A stretch of DNA of 23,614 nt, from contig CAZSQD010000012.1 in NCBI GenBank assembly GCA_964608925.1, forward strand, positions 1 through 23,614. The letters run 5' to 3'. Positions 16,861-23,057 of this stretch are shown here, in pieces (the stretch's first letter is position 1; the number at the start of each line of letters is the position of its first letter). The stretch is from GCA-2733415 sp964608925. Lineage in GTDB: Bacteria > Bacteroidota > Bacteroidia > Flavobacteriales > Flavobacteriaceae. A model generated the notes under the pieces. The model ran no database searches, was not told the origin of the DNA, and saw only the letters and a list, made by a program, of their open reading frames with translations. Made by a program: the position numbers and the translations under genes.

Positions 16861-16894
16861 TGGTAAACACGGATTGCAAATCCGCGCCATCGGA
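16842..16894 (+). repeat. 53-bp direct repeat, left copy (includes the S46 gene 3' end)
   Basis: Identical to 17330-17382 except at one position (C at 16888, T at 17376). It contains the last six codons and stop of the S46 gene plus a hairpin: CGGATT (16870-16875), GCA loop, AATCCG (16879-16884). The distance between equivalent positions of the two copies is 488 bp. A 12-base part (CGCCATCGGATA, 16885-16896) recurs at 18189-18200. Confidence 0.95.
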
Positions 16895-16923
16895 TAGATA
16901 CGCATTCAAAATAAAAACAGAAT

Positions 16924-17301
16924 ATGAAAGATAAAAGAATATTATTTATAATTTCGTTGTTACCAATGTTAATTGGAATGTATACTAATTTTATTGAAAA
17001 ATCTGAATATTTAAGTGGTAAAAATGTTTTTGCAACAATCATTGAAGCACCAAAAAATTGTGAAGCATTGAATTATAAATATGCTGTTGTAAAATTGAGA
17101 TATAAAAATGACGAGTATGTAAAGGGTGTGAATAAAAAACATTGCCCTTTCATTGGAAAAAAAATGATTGAAGTTAGAGTTAACCAAGATGAAGATAAAC
17201 TCTTTTTTTTGGAGGGAGAAGATTTTAACGAGCAAATAATTTATTCTTTTGCTATTTTTTGCATTGGTATATACATATACTTTAAATTGAATAAAAGATA
17301 A
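16924..17301 (+). CDS. Small membrane protein of unknown function between the 53-bp repeats
   Basis: This 125-residue protein is not recognised. It has a membrane helix at each end (about residues 5-22 and 104-121), and the order of charges suggests both termini are cytoplasmic, leaving about 80 residues outside. That loop has two Cys (46 and 74), a beta-like VVKLRYKNDEYVKGV segment and VRVNQDEDKLFFL, faintly like DUF3592 proteins; this is only an impression. The gene is wholly contained in the interval bracketed by the direct repeats and has no transcriptional partner. Its position and two-helix form would suit an immunity-type protein, but no toxin is nearby. Confidence 0.6.
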   Translation: MKDKRILFIISLLPMLIGMYTNFIEKSEYLSGKNVFATIIEAPKNCEALNYKYAVVKLRYKNDEYVKGVNKKHCPFIGKKMIEVRVNQDEDKLFFLEGEDFNEQIIYSFAIFCIGIYIYFKLNKR

Positions 17302-17329
17302 GTAGATATGAATAAAATAGTAGTATTAG

Positions 17330-17382
17330 GCATCCTAAAAAGAAGTAATGGTAAACACGGATTGCAAATCCGCGCTATCGGA
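17330..17382 (+). repeat. 53-bp direct repeat, right copy
   Basis: Second copy of the 16842-16894 sequence with one substitution. It carries the same HPKKK-stop codons, here without the rest of the S46 gene, and the hairpin CGGATT-GCA-AATCCG at 17358-17372. Bases beyond 17382 no longer match the left copy. Confidence 0.95.
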
Positions 17383-17455
17383 AAAAAGAAAGGTAACATT
17401 TCACGGTATCAATTTTGGCAGCATCATAGCTGAAGTAACTAAAAGAAGAAGAAGA

Positions 17456-18168
17456 ATGGAAATAATGAATGGAAAAATTAGTTTATTAGTATTAATTATT
17501 TTGTTATGTACACTGTCTTGTGTCGAAGAAAAAAAAATAAAAGTTGATAAAAATAATATTTTATCAGAAGGTATTTTAACGAGGGATAGTATTAGGGATG
17601 GTTTTTGGGTGTATAACTCTAAAAATGGTGAGTTTTTAGCTAAAGGAGATTATAATAATGGTTTAAAAAAGGGGAGATGGGAATATAAGGATTTAAAATA
17701 TAATAATACCTATTTTATTGATTGGCGTATTATTTCAAATGCTAATTTTGAAATAAATATACCTTTAGATTGGAAAGTTAAGGAAGCTGTAAACTCTCCT
17801 GTTCATACTATTTTTATTATGATAATGATAAAGTGCATACAAATGGTAATATTACTTTAATAGATGCTAATGAAGGGGATATAAAATCGATTATTCAAGG
17901 TGTAATTGCTCCATTTCAAGAAAACAAATCATACAAGCTTTTATTAAAGAAGAGGGTTATTGTAAATAAGATTAATGGATTTGAAATCAATCAATTAATT
18001 AGAGCGAAGAATAAAAATATTTTCAATAAAATTTTTATATTGAAAAAAGAGGAAGATGTTTTTCTCATATCTTTTTTTTGTTATAAAAAAGATGTAAACT
18101 TATATAATCAATTATTTACAGAGATAGCATATAGTTTTATGAGCAATGTAGATAATGATACAGATTAG
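17456..18168 (+). pseudogene. Frameshifted lipoprotein gene (MORN-like start, PsbP/DUF1795-like remainder)
   Basis: The reading frame opens at ATG 17456 (or 17465) with a signal MNGKISLLVLIILLCTLSC, a likely lipoprotein. It then has DSIRDGFWVYNSKNGEFLAKGDYNNGLKKGRWEYKD, a MORN/YwqK-like pair, and FEINIPLDWKVKE. After a T5 run at 17811-17815 the frame is lost, ending at about 17858. In the next frame the protein resumes as YYDNDKVHTNGNITLIDANEG and continues smoothly to 18168. One extra T in the run would give a single 237-residue protein. The second part resembles small PsbP/DUF1795-like domains (IPxxWKV opening, Phe-Tyr-rich end). This may be a true mutation, a sequencing error or slippage. 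Function unknown. Confidence 0.7.
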
Positions 18169-18442
18169 TTGGTGGTTACCCGATGAGACGCCATCGGATA
18201 TTACATTTGCTAGTGAAGGCACAGTGAATACCGTGGAAGCAAAAAGGAGTCGGGTTTTGGAAGGAGGAGCTGAATATAAATTTGGAGGAACTGGTGTTTC
18301 ATTTAAATCTAAAATTGATTCAGGTAAAGCTGTATTTGATGCATCATTTACTTTAGGTGTTAAACATGAATTTAGTGCAGGAAAAGTATATGTAAAATCA
18401 AAACATAGTTCTACATGGTCTGCAAAAGGTAGTGATAAGTAG
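18155..18442 (+). CDS. Orphan C-terminal-like fragment, unknown function
   Basis: This 95-codon frame overlaps the end of the previous gene by 14 bases and probably does not have a genuine start: the codons upstream reach a stop within six bases. Its content is real-looking protein, not low complexity: SDITFASEGTVNTVEAKRSR, LEGGAEYKFGGTGVSFKSK, then KHEFSAGKVYVKSKHSS, suggesting a beta-rich Gly/Lys/Ser domain. Base composition is visibly less AT-rich than the flanking genes. Just before it lies a hairpin CCGATG-(5)-CATCGG and the CGCCATCGGATA 12-mer shared with the 53-bp repeat. It is best read as the tail of a larger gene cut off at the repeat. I do not recognise the family. Confidence 0.45.
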   Translation: MIQISWWLPDETPSDITFASEGTVNTVEAKRSRVLEGGAEYKFGGTGVSFKSKIDSGKAVFDASFTLGVKHEFSAGKVYVKSKHSSTWSAKGSDK

Positions 18443-18464
18443 ACATAAATTAAATTTATTAAAT

Positions 18465-19124
18465 ATGTATAATTTAAAAGGATTATTGGTTTTGGGGTTA
18501 TTAATTATTAATTCTTCATGTGATTTTTTTTATAAAAAAAATAAAGATAATTTTAAAGAATATTTTGAATATTATGATACTGGTGAAATAGAAATAAAAT
18601 GTAATGTATTAGAAAATAAACATAAAACTGGTGACTGTTCATATTATGATAAAAATGGAGTTTTATTAAGTTATACCGAATGGAATGATGGTAAACAAAA
18701 TGGATTATTTAAATCTTTTTATTCTTCAGGAATTATTAAAGAAAAATCTTTTTTTAAAGATGGTCTAGCAGAGGGTGTCTCTTTACATTATTATAAAAAT
18801 GGAGCTTTAAAAGTTAAAGCTAATTATCTAAATAATTTACAACATGGAAGTTTGACTCTTTTTTTTGAAAATGGCACAGTTTTTCAAGAATCGAAATATA
18901 TTGAAGGGAAACTATCAGGCGTTGTATATATATATATATATCATGAAAACAATAAGTTAAAAGAAAAAACTAACTGGAAAGAAGGTAAAATGAACGGAGA
19001 TATTTCCTTTTTTGACATTCAAGGGAATCTGACTGCAGAAGGTAAAATGCGAGAAAATCAGAAATGTGGTTTATGGATTTTTTACGATAAAAAGGGAAAT
19101 GTTATAGATAAAACAACGTATTAA
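18465..19124 (+). CDS. MORN/YwqK-like repeat lipoprotein
   Basis: The ATG at 18465 is preferred: it opens MYNLKGLLVLGLLIINSSC, a lipoprotein signal with Cys19; the frame begins earlier but without a signal. The 219-residue protein has about six tandem MORN-type units of the form GxxxxYYxxGxLxxxxxYxxGxxxG (for example NGLFKSFYSSGIIKEKSFF and EGVSLHYYKNGALKVKANY). Families of this kind are often named YwqK antitoxin-like in databases, but the antitoxin role is poorly supported. One unit contains two extra residues coded by a TA tract (18925-18941). It is followed closely by a membrane-protein gene, perhaps in one transcript. Likely anchored in the outer membrane or periplasm; function unknown. 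Confidence 0.75.
   Translation: MYNLKGLLVLGLLIINSSCDFFYKKNKDNFKEYFEYYDTGEIEIKCNVLENKHKTGDCSYYDKNGVLLSYTEWNDGKQNGLFKSFYSSGIIKEKSFFKDGLAEGVSLHYYKNGALKVKANYLNNLQHGSLTLFFENGTVFQESKYIEGKLSGVVYIYIYHENNKLKEKTNWKEGKMNGDISFFDIQGNLTAEGKMRENQKCGLWIFYDKKGNVIDKTTY
18925..18941 (+). repeat. (TA)8 microsatellite inside the MORN-like gene
   Basis: A 17-base TA run codes for the YIYIY stretch of GVVYIYIYHENN. Sister repeats have nine residues from the first Gly to the turn Gly (GVSLHYYKNG, GSLTLFFENG), while this one has eleven, as if three TA units had been added in frame. Confidence 0.9.
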
Positions 19125-19140
19125 AATTTTTAATTATACT

Positions 19141-19473
19141 ATGGTTTATTTATTTTACATACCTGTTTTTTTAGTAACCATGTTGTTTTTTAGAAAAACA
19201 TTAGGGTTGAAAATAATTAAAAATAAAATTATAATTGGATATAAAAAATCTTTTTTAATTTCAAGAATAGTGTCAGTTTTTATTTTCAATATTTTTATCT
19301 ACAACTATTTTTTTATTACAAATTCTTATAGTGGTTTGACGTTGTTATTTTCAGTTCCTTTCTCAATTTTATTATTATTTCCACTCATAAAGCTTTTAAA
19401 TCTAATGATTAATGATGAAATAATATCAATTAATAATATTACAAATATTATTATAATTTCTAGTAAAGAATAA
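19141..19473 (+). CDS. Small integral membrane protein, unknown
   Basis: This 110-residue, very hydrophobic protein has three likely membrane helices (about residues 3-17, 36-58 and 65-88), each bordered by Lys/Arg-rich turns such as KIIKNKIIIGYKK. The last 20 residues are Asn/Ile-rich and end SSKE. No family is recognised. It begins 16 bases after the MORN-like lipoprotein gene and ends 33 bases before the next frame, so the three may be co-transcribed. Codons are extremely AT-rich compared with the core genes. It is probably a real gene given its helix pattern and spacing, but the evidence is modest. Confidence 0.55.
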   Translation: MVYLFYIPVFLVTMLFFRKTLGLKIIKNKIIIGYKKSFLISRIVSVFIFNIFIYNYFFITNSYSGLTLLFSVPFSILLLFPLIKLLNLMINDEIISINNITNIIIISSKE

Positions 19474-19506
19474 TCATATAAATCAAATATTAAAATAATT
19501 AAAAAT

Positions 19507-19992
19507 ATGGGTAATGAAAATACTTCTTATGTATTAAATTATAAAGTTGAGTATATAGAAGATAAAACAACTAAAGATGTAGTTGTTTTTGATAATAAAT
19601 CCAATTTTGAATATTACATTAAATTTGAAGAAGAAGGAAATCCATTTTATAAAGTTGAAATTGATTCTACTGGTAACTTTATTGAGTATGGTGATAAAAA
19701 ATTTAGTAAAATAGCCGTTTTAAAAGAAGTTGTTAAATTGCAAGACTCACTAAAAATAGAGTTAGACTATGCTAACCCTCCAAGTTGTAAAGAGGTTATT
19801 TATACTAAAATAAACGGTGTTACAAAAGATAGTGTAACTATTTCATCTATAGAATATGATTACAAGATATTACCAACAGAAATAGGTAATAATAAATTAG
19901 AAATATTTATAGATTATTATTGTACAGACTATGAGTTAAAATCAGATTATTTTACATTAGATTTTGAAGTAGTAAAAGATAGTTTAAATTAG
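19507..19992 (+). CDS. Soluble acidic protein, unknown
   Basis: This 161-residue protein has neither signal peptide nor membrane segment. It alternates charged and aromatic residues in a pattern typical of beta-sheet (NYKVEYIEDKTTKDVVVFDN, NPFYKVEIDSTGNFIEYGDK, YKILPTEIGNNKLEIFIDYY). Two Cys lie at about 97 and 138. I recognise no family. It starts 33 bases after the membrane protein and ends just before the first CTCGTT hairpin element, so it may close a three-gene unit with the MORN-like and membrane proteins. Alternatively it is the tail of a longer exported protein whose 5' part is lost, since the Met start is preceded by no promoter I can see. Confidence 0.55.
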   Translation: MGNENTSYVLNYKVEYIEDKTTKDVVVFDNKSNFEYYIKFEEEGNPFYKVEIDSTGNFIEYGDKKFSKIAVLKEVVKLQDSLKIELDYANPPSCKEVIYTKINGVTKDSVTISSIEYDYKILPTEIGNNKLEIFIDYYCTDYELKSDYFTLDFEVVKDSLN

Positions 19993-20017
19993 TTTTAAGG
20001 TAAAAAAAAGTAATAAA

Positions 20018-20056
20018 GCGCCACTCGTTACAAACGAGCGGTAGCTGGGGGAACAT
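20018..20056 (+). repeat. REP-like hairpin element, copy 1
   Basis: GCGCCACTCGTTACAAACGA and following bases form a hairpin: CTCGTT (20024-20029), ACA loop, AACGAG (20033-20038), with further pairing outward to 20018 and 20045. The 28-base element occurs again in reverse complement at 20375-20402 with few differences, and its outer part (GAGCGGTAGC then a G run) matches the reverse complement of 20330-20354. Confidence 0.8.
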
Positions 20057-20088
20057 TGTCTCCAAGAGATTTTTAAAATGAAAGAATT

Positions 20089-20325
20089 ATGACTAGATAT
20101 TATCTTTTTGGTGTGGTTTTGACTATCGCATTTTTATACTCAATTTTGAATATAAAAAATCAATACAAAACATATAAAGAAATCAAAAACATACAAAATC
20201 TTAATACATACAAAGAGCTTAAAATATTGATTTGGGAAGTATCATCTATAGTAATAGGGGTTTTAGTTATTATGATGTTTTTAATTGTTTCTATTTTTGA
20301 TTTATGGCATTTGGTAAAATGGTAG
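20089..20325 (+). CDS. Two-helix small membrane protein flanked by inverted repeats
   Basis: This 78-residue protein has two membrane helices (about residues 4-20 and 48-72) joined by a Lys/Asn-rich amphipathic stretch (KNQYKTYKEIKNIQNLNTYK) and ends in HLVKW. The overall shape resembles small immunity or holin-like proteins, but no family is recognised. The stop codon at 20323-20325 lies inside a GC-rich hairpin. Inverted copies of a hairpin element enclose the gene at 20018-20056 and 20375-20402, so gene plus repeats look like a discrete unit of about 385 bp. Coding status is moderately supported by the hydrophobic pattern only. Confidence 0.5.
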   Translation: MTRYYLFGVVLTIAFLYSILNIKNQYKTYKEIKNIQNLNTYKELKILIWEVSSIVIGVLVIMMFLIVSIFDLWHLVKW

Positions 20326-20348
20326 CGGGTGGTAGAACCCCCGCTACC
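20321..20348. repeat. GC-rich hairpin at the end of the 78-residue gene
   Basis: GGTAGCGGG (20321-20329) pairs perfectly with CCCGCTACC (20340-20348) around a 10-base loop. It is followed by CGCTCGTGAAAAAT, a part copy of the REP-like element. It could end transcription, though no long T-run follows. Confidence 0.8.
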
Positions 20349-20374
20349 GCTCGTGAAAAATAAAAATAGTGTGC

Positions 20375-20402
20375 GCTACTGCTCGTTTGCAACGAGTGGC
20401 GT
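20375..20402 (-). repeat. REP-like hairpin element, copy 2 (inverted)
   Basis: Read on the minus strand it matches 20018-20045 apart from about three positions. The stem is CTCGTT (20382-20387), TGC loop, AACGAG (20391-20396). The 150 bases after it, to 20556, are AT-rich and hold nothing recognisable beyond a T9 run at about 20482-20491. Confidence 0.8.
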
Positions 20403-20556
20403 AAGAGGAGTAAACACAATAAATGTAAAAACGGCAAAAGTTTAAAGATAAAAAGTAAAAACGTCAATTAGCCATATTGGAGTTTTTTTTTTGGTTTAAA
20501 ACAGTAACTTTAAATAGTTGTTTTAGGTTAGCTTTCCCGTTTTGTTTTTTTAAAAT

Positions 20557-21138
20557 TTAACTATTTTTCAACTCTTTTCTAATTCTACTTAATTGAATGG
20601 CTGTAATACCTAAATAAGATGCTATATGAAGTAATTTGGTGTTTTTGGCAATAAATGGGTTTCTTTTACAGAAAAGATCATATCCTTGAGAGGCAGTTAG
20701 CGTTACTTTTTCAATTTCAATACGTTCCATATACACAAAAAATTGATGTAGCATATTGGTGTATAGTTTTAATAGCTCAATATCTTGCATTAAAACGGTC
20801 ATTAAATCGTTGTAATTAATTTCATACAATTCCACATCTGTAAGACATTCTATAGTAAAACGAGAAGTACTTTTGGTAGCTATTGCAGTTAAAGAAAGTA
20901 CTATTTGATTTTCGGAAAGTAAATATTTGTTGTATTCTTTTCCGTTTTCATCAATAATATATTTTCTAACAATCCCTGATTTTATAAAAAATAGTTTTTC
21001 TGGGTTTTTATCAGAATCACAAAGAATGTCGTATTTATTGTAGTTTTTTAAAACTGCTAAATCTACTATTTTTTGCCAATTAGTAGGCTTTTTTGGTAGC
21101 TCATTAAAAAGCTGGTATACGGTTTTGTATTGTTTCAT
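20557..21138 (-). CDS. Crp/Fnr-family transcriptional regulator
   Basis: This 193-residue protein has a cyclic-nucleotide-binding-type beta-roll at about residues 20-120 (DILCDSDKNPEKLFFIKSGI, VRKYIIDENGKEYNKYLLSENQIVLS) and a short C-terminal HTH (KLLHIASYLGITAIQLSRIRKEL, about 168-190). The C-terminal ITxxxLSRIRKEL pattern is typical of the Bacteroidota subgroup of small Crp-like regulators. The residues that bind cAMP in E. coli Crp are not evident and there is no Fnr-type Cys cluster, so the effector is unknown. It stands alone between the accessory island and ald, transcribed away from its own upstream spacer (21139-21276). Confidence 0.88.
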   Translation of the reverse strand: MKQYKTVYQLFNELPKKPTNWQKIVDLAVLKNYNKYDILCDSDKNPEKLFFIKSGIVRKYIIDENGKEYNKYLLSENQIVLSLTAIATKSTSRFTIECLTDVELYEINYNDLMTVLMQDIELLKLYTNMLHQFFVYMERIEIEKVTLTASQGYDLFCKRNPFIAKNTKLLHIASYLGITAIQLSRIRKELKNS

Positions 21139-21167
21139 TTGTAAAAATTATTATTAAACTTCCTTCA

Positions 21168-21181
21168 GCGCAGGGGTGCGC
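21168..21181. repeat. Small GC hairpin in the spacer between the Crp/Fnr gene and ald
   Basis: GCGCA-GGGG-TGCGC is a 5-bp stem in an otherwise AT-rich spacer. It may be a decayed repeat or may help terminate ald, which ends about 100 bases away. Confidence 0.45.
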
Positions 21182-21276
21182 ATGAGAAATTAAGTTTCAG
21201 TTTATTTAAATTAGATATAAAATGTCAAGGAATTAAAACCTCCTAATAATTATTGATATAGGCTATTGCCCCGCAA

Positions 21277-22473
21277 TCAAAAAATTAACAAGTTAGCGTC
21301 ACTATATGGTAAATCAAACCAATCGGAAACCGACTTACTGGTTAAAATACCGTGGTAAAAATACAAACCATTTTTTAAACCACTATCAAATCTAATGGCA
21401 TTTTCAATACCACCATCTTCAGCAATTTTTAACAAATAAGGCGTAAAAATATTACTAATAGCGTTGGAGGCAGTACGTGAATACCTTGAAGGAATATTGG
21501 GTACACAATAATGGATAACATCATGTTTTATAAACGTAGGGTTATCATGTGTAGTAATTTTAGAAGTTTCAAAACAACCGCCCATATCAATACTTACATC
21601 AATAATTACGGCCCCTGGTTTCATTTGTTCTACCATTTCTTCACTAACTAAAATGGGTGCTCTATTTTTTCCTCTAACGGCACCAATTGCAATATCACAG
21701 CGTTTTAATGCCTTAAATAAATTTTTAGGTTGTAGGGTAGATGTGTAAATAGTTTGCCCTAAATTAGCTTGTAAACTACGTAGTTTAGCTAATGAATTGT
21801 CAAACACTTTAATATTTGCACCCAATCCAATTGCTGACCTTGCAGCAAATTGTCCTACCGTTCCTGCACCAATAATAACTACTTCGGTAGGGGGAACTCC
21901 ACAAATATTACCCAATAATAATCCGTTTCCATTATTAGTATTGGCTAACAATTCCGAAGATATTAATACTGAAGCAGTACCTGCAATTTCACTCAGTACT
22001 CGTACTGCAGGAAAAGTACCACCGTCATCTTTTATAAATTCAAAAGCCAATGCCGTAATGCGTTTAGCAGCAAGTGCTTCAAAGTATTTTTTAGTTTGTG
22101 TTTTAATTTGTAATGCCGAAATTAATAAGGTTTGCGAATTTATCAATTTCAATTCGGTCAATGAAGGTGGTTCTACTTTTAAAATAATAGGGCAAGAAAA
22201 CACCTTTTTAGTGTCTTTTGTAACCTGTGCACCTGCTTCACTATAATCCTTGTCCGTAAAATTTGAAGCGGCACCGGCATTACTTTCTATCATTACCCGA
22301 TTGCCTTGTGCTACTAAAGCAGCAACAGCATCTGGAGTTAAACAAACTCGTTTTTCTTGGTAGCAACTCTCTTTAGGTAAACCTATAAAAAGGGCTCCTT
22401 TTTTACGTTGAATTTCTAAAGTTTCCTCTTGCGGTAATAGTTGTTGTTTAGAAAAAGGAGAAAGTGAACTCAT
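21277..22473 (-). CDS. ald: Alanine dehydrogenase
   Basis: This 398-residue NAD enzyme interconverts alanine and pyruvate plus ammonia. After a roughly 25-residue N-terminal extension it shows the AlaDH/PNT opening FIGLPKESCYQEKRVCLTPD, the substrate-side ILKVEPPSLTEL, and the Rossmann motif VVIIGAGTVGQFAARSAIGL. It then has PGAVIIDVSIDMGGCFETSK and HYCVPNIPSRYSRTASNAIS. A membrane-bound transhydrogenase is excluded by the absence of membrane segments. It lies 50 bases after tsaE in the order porX, tsaE, ald, which is a frequent arrangement in Flavobacteriaceae, so the three may be co-transcribed. Confidence 0.93.
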   Translation of the reverse strand: MSSLSPFSKQQLLPQEETLEIQRKKGALFIGLPKESCYQEKRVCLTPDAVAALVAQGNRVMIESNAGAASNFTDKDYSEAGAQVTKDTKKVFSCPIILKVEPPSLTELKLINSQTLLISALQIKTQTKKYFEALAAKRITALAFEFIKDDGGTFPAVRVLSEIAGTASVLISSELLANTNNGNGLLLGNICGVPPTEVVIIGAGTVGQFAARSAIGLGANIKVFDNSLAKLRSLQANLGQTIYTSTLQPKNLFKALKRCDIAIGAVRGKNRAPILVSEEMVEQMKPGAVIIDVSIDMGGCFETSKITTHDNPTFIKHDVIHYCVPNIPSRYSRTASNAISNIFTPYLLKIAEDGGIENAIRFDSGLKNGLYFYHGILTSKSVSDWFDLPYSDANLLIF

Positions 22474-22523
22474 AATGTGTATTAGTTGGTTTGAAGCAAA
22501 TTACGAATAATTTATGAGATATT

Positions 22524-22940
22524 TTATATAACCGATTTGATTTCTAAAACTCGGTTACCATTTTTAGCAAGCATAATTTCAATTGCAATTGCTTCTTCAG
22601 GAATAATATTTGGTATTTTTTCTGGCCATTCTACTAAACACCAAGCATTTTGATAAAAATAATCTTCAATACCAATATCATAGACTTCTATTTCATCTTC
22701 AATTCTATAAAAATCAAAATGAAATATTTTTGCAAATGTTCCTTTATATTCATTTACCAATGAAAACGTAGGACTTGTAGTGGCTTCAGTAACACCTAAC
22801 TGCAATGCTATTTCTTTTATTAGTGTTGTTTTTCCCACGCCCATATTACCATAAAACAATAGTGTTTTTGGGCAATCAAACTGTGCAACTAATTGCTGTG
22901 CAATAGTTTTAATTTCAGATAAAGGGTAGGTTACTTTCAT
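22524..22940 (-). CDS. tsaE: tRNA threonylcarbamoyladenosine biosynthesis ATPase
   Basis: This 138-residue P-loop ATPase resets the TsaB-TsaD complex during t6A37 formation in tRNA. The Walker A motif is GNMGVGKTT (residues 31-39), followed by the family signature TSPTFSLVNEYKG (about 55-67), IFHFDFYRIED and WCLVEWPEKI. Length is typical. The ATG at 22938-22940 lies close to a TATCTTTG -7 box. TsaD is coded about 12 kb away in the same window; TsaB and TsaC were not found. Confidence 0.95.
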   Translation of the reverse strand: MKVTYPLSEIKTIAQQLVAQFDCPKTLLFYGNMGVGKTTLIKEIALQLGVTEATTSPTFSLVNEYKGTFAKIFHFDFYRIEDEIEVYDIGIEDYFYQNAWCLVEWPEKIPNIIPEEAIAIEIMLAKNGNRVLEIKSVI

Positions 22941-22962
22941 TTAAAATAAAATATTATTTTAG

Positions 22963-22970
22963 CAAAGATA
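22963..22970 (-). promoter_or_regulatory. Putative -7 box (TATCTTTG) for tsaE-ald
   Basis: On the minus strand TATCTTTG matches TAnnTTTG and is 22 bases upstream of the tsaE ATG. No clear -33 TTG lies at the usual distance; the region there is occupied by the 22981-23012 hairpin. Confidence 0.45.
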
Positions 22971-22980
22971 CAATACGCTA

Positions 22981-23012
22981 ATAAATATAAATGCTTCAGC
23001 ATTTATATTTAT
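22981..23012. repeat. Perfect 14-bp hairpin between porX and tsaE
   Basis: ATAAATATAAATGC (22981-22994) pairs fully with 22999-23012 around a TTCA loop. It lies after the porX stop and before the tsaE promoter box, so it may be a terminator for porX, although no clean U-tract follows on that strand. Confidence 0.7.
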
Positions 23013-23022
23013 CCATAGCAGT

Positions 23023-23045
23023 TCCTAACCTAAGGAAGGTTAGGA
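23023..23045. repeat. 8-bp hairpin just after porX
   Basis: TCCTAACC (23023-23030) pairs with GGTTAGGA (23038-23045) around TAAGGAA. The T7 run that follows on the plus strand directly precedes the porX stop, giving the look of a terminator facing the plus direction. Confidence 0.6.
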
Positions 23046-23057
23046 TGAACTCTTTTT

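Noticed and set aside
16860..16936. Short frame MVNTDCKSAPSDRYAF... starting in the S46 stop codon
   Set aside because: It is a translation of the repeat hairpin and runs into the next gene's start; no sign of protein selection.
17308..17433. 41-codon frame MNKIVVLGILKRSNGKHG... across the right repeat copy
   Set aside because: Most of it is the repeat read in another frame than the S46 tail; probably chance.
17348..17455. Extended N-terminus (MVNTDCKSALSEKRK...) of the frameshifted lipoprotein
   Set aside because: It would place 36 residues, partly repeat-coded, before a lipoprotein signal peptide; the start at 17456 or 17465 fits better. The FHGINFGSIIAEV segment could be a gene remnant but I cannot name it.
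16842..20402. CRISPR-like array
   Set aside because: Repeats are few, irregularly spaced, of different types and partly inverted; no spacers of even length.
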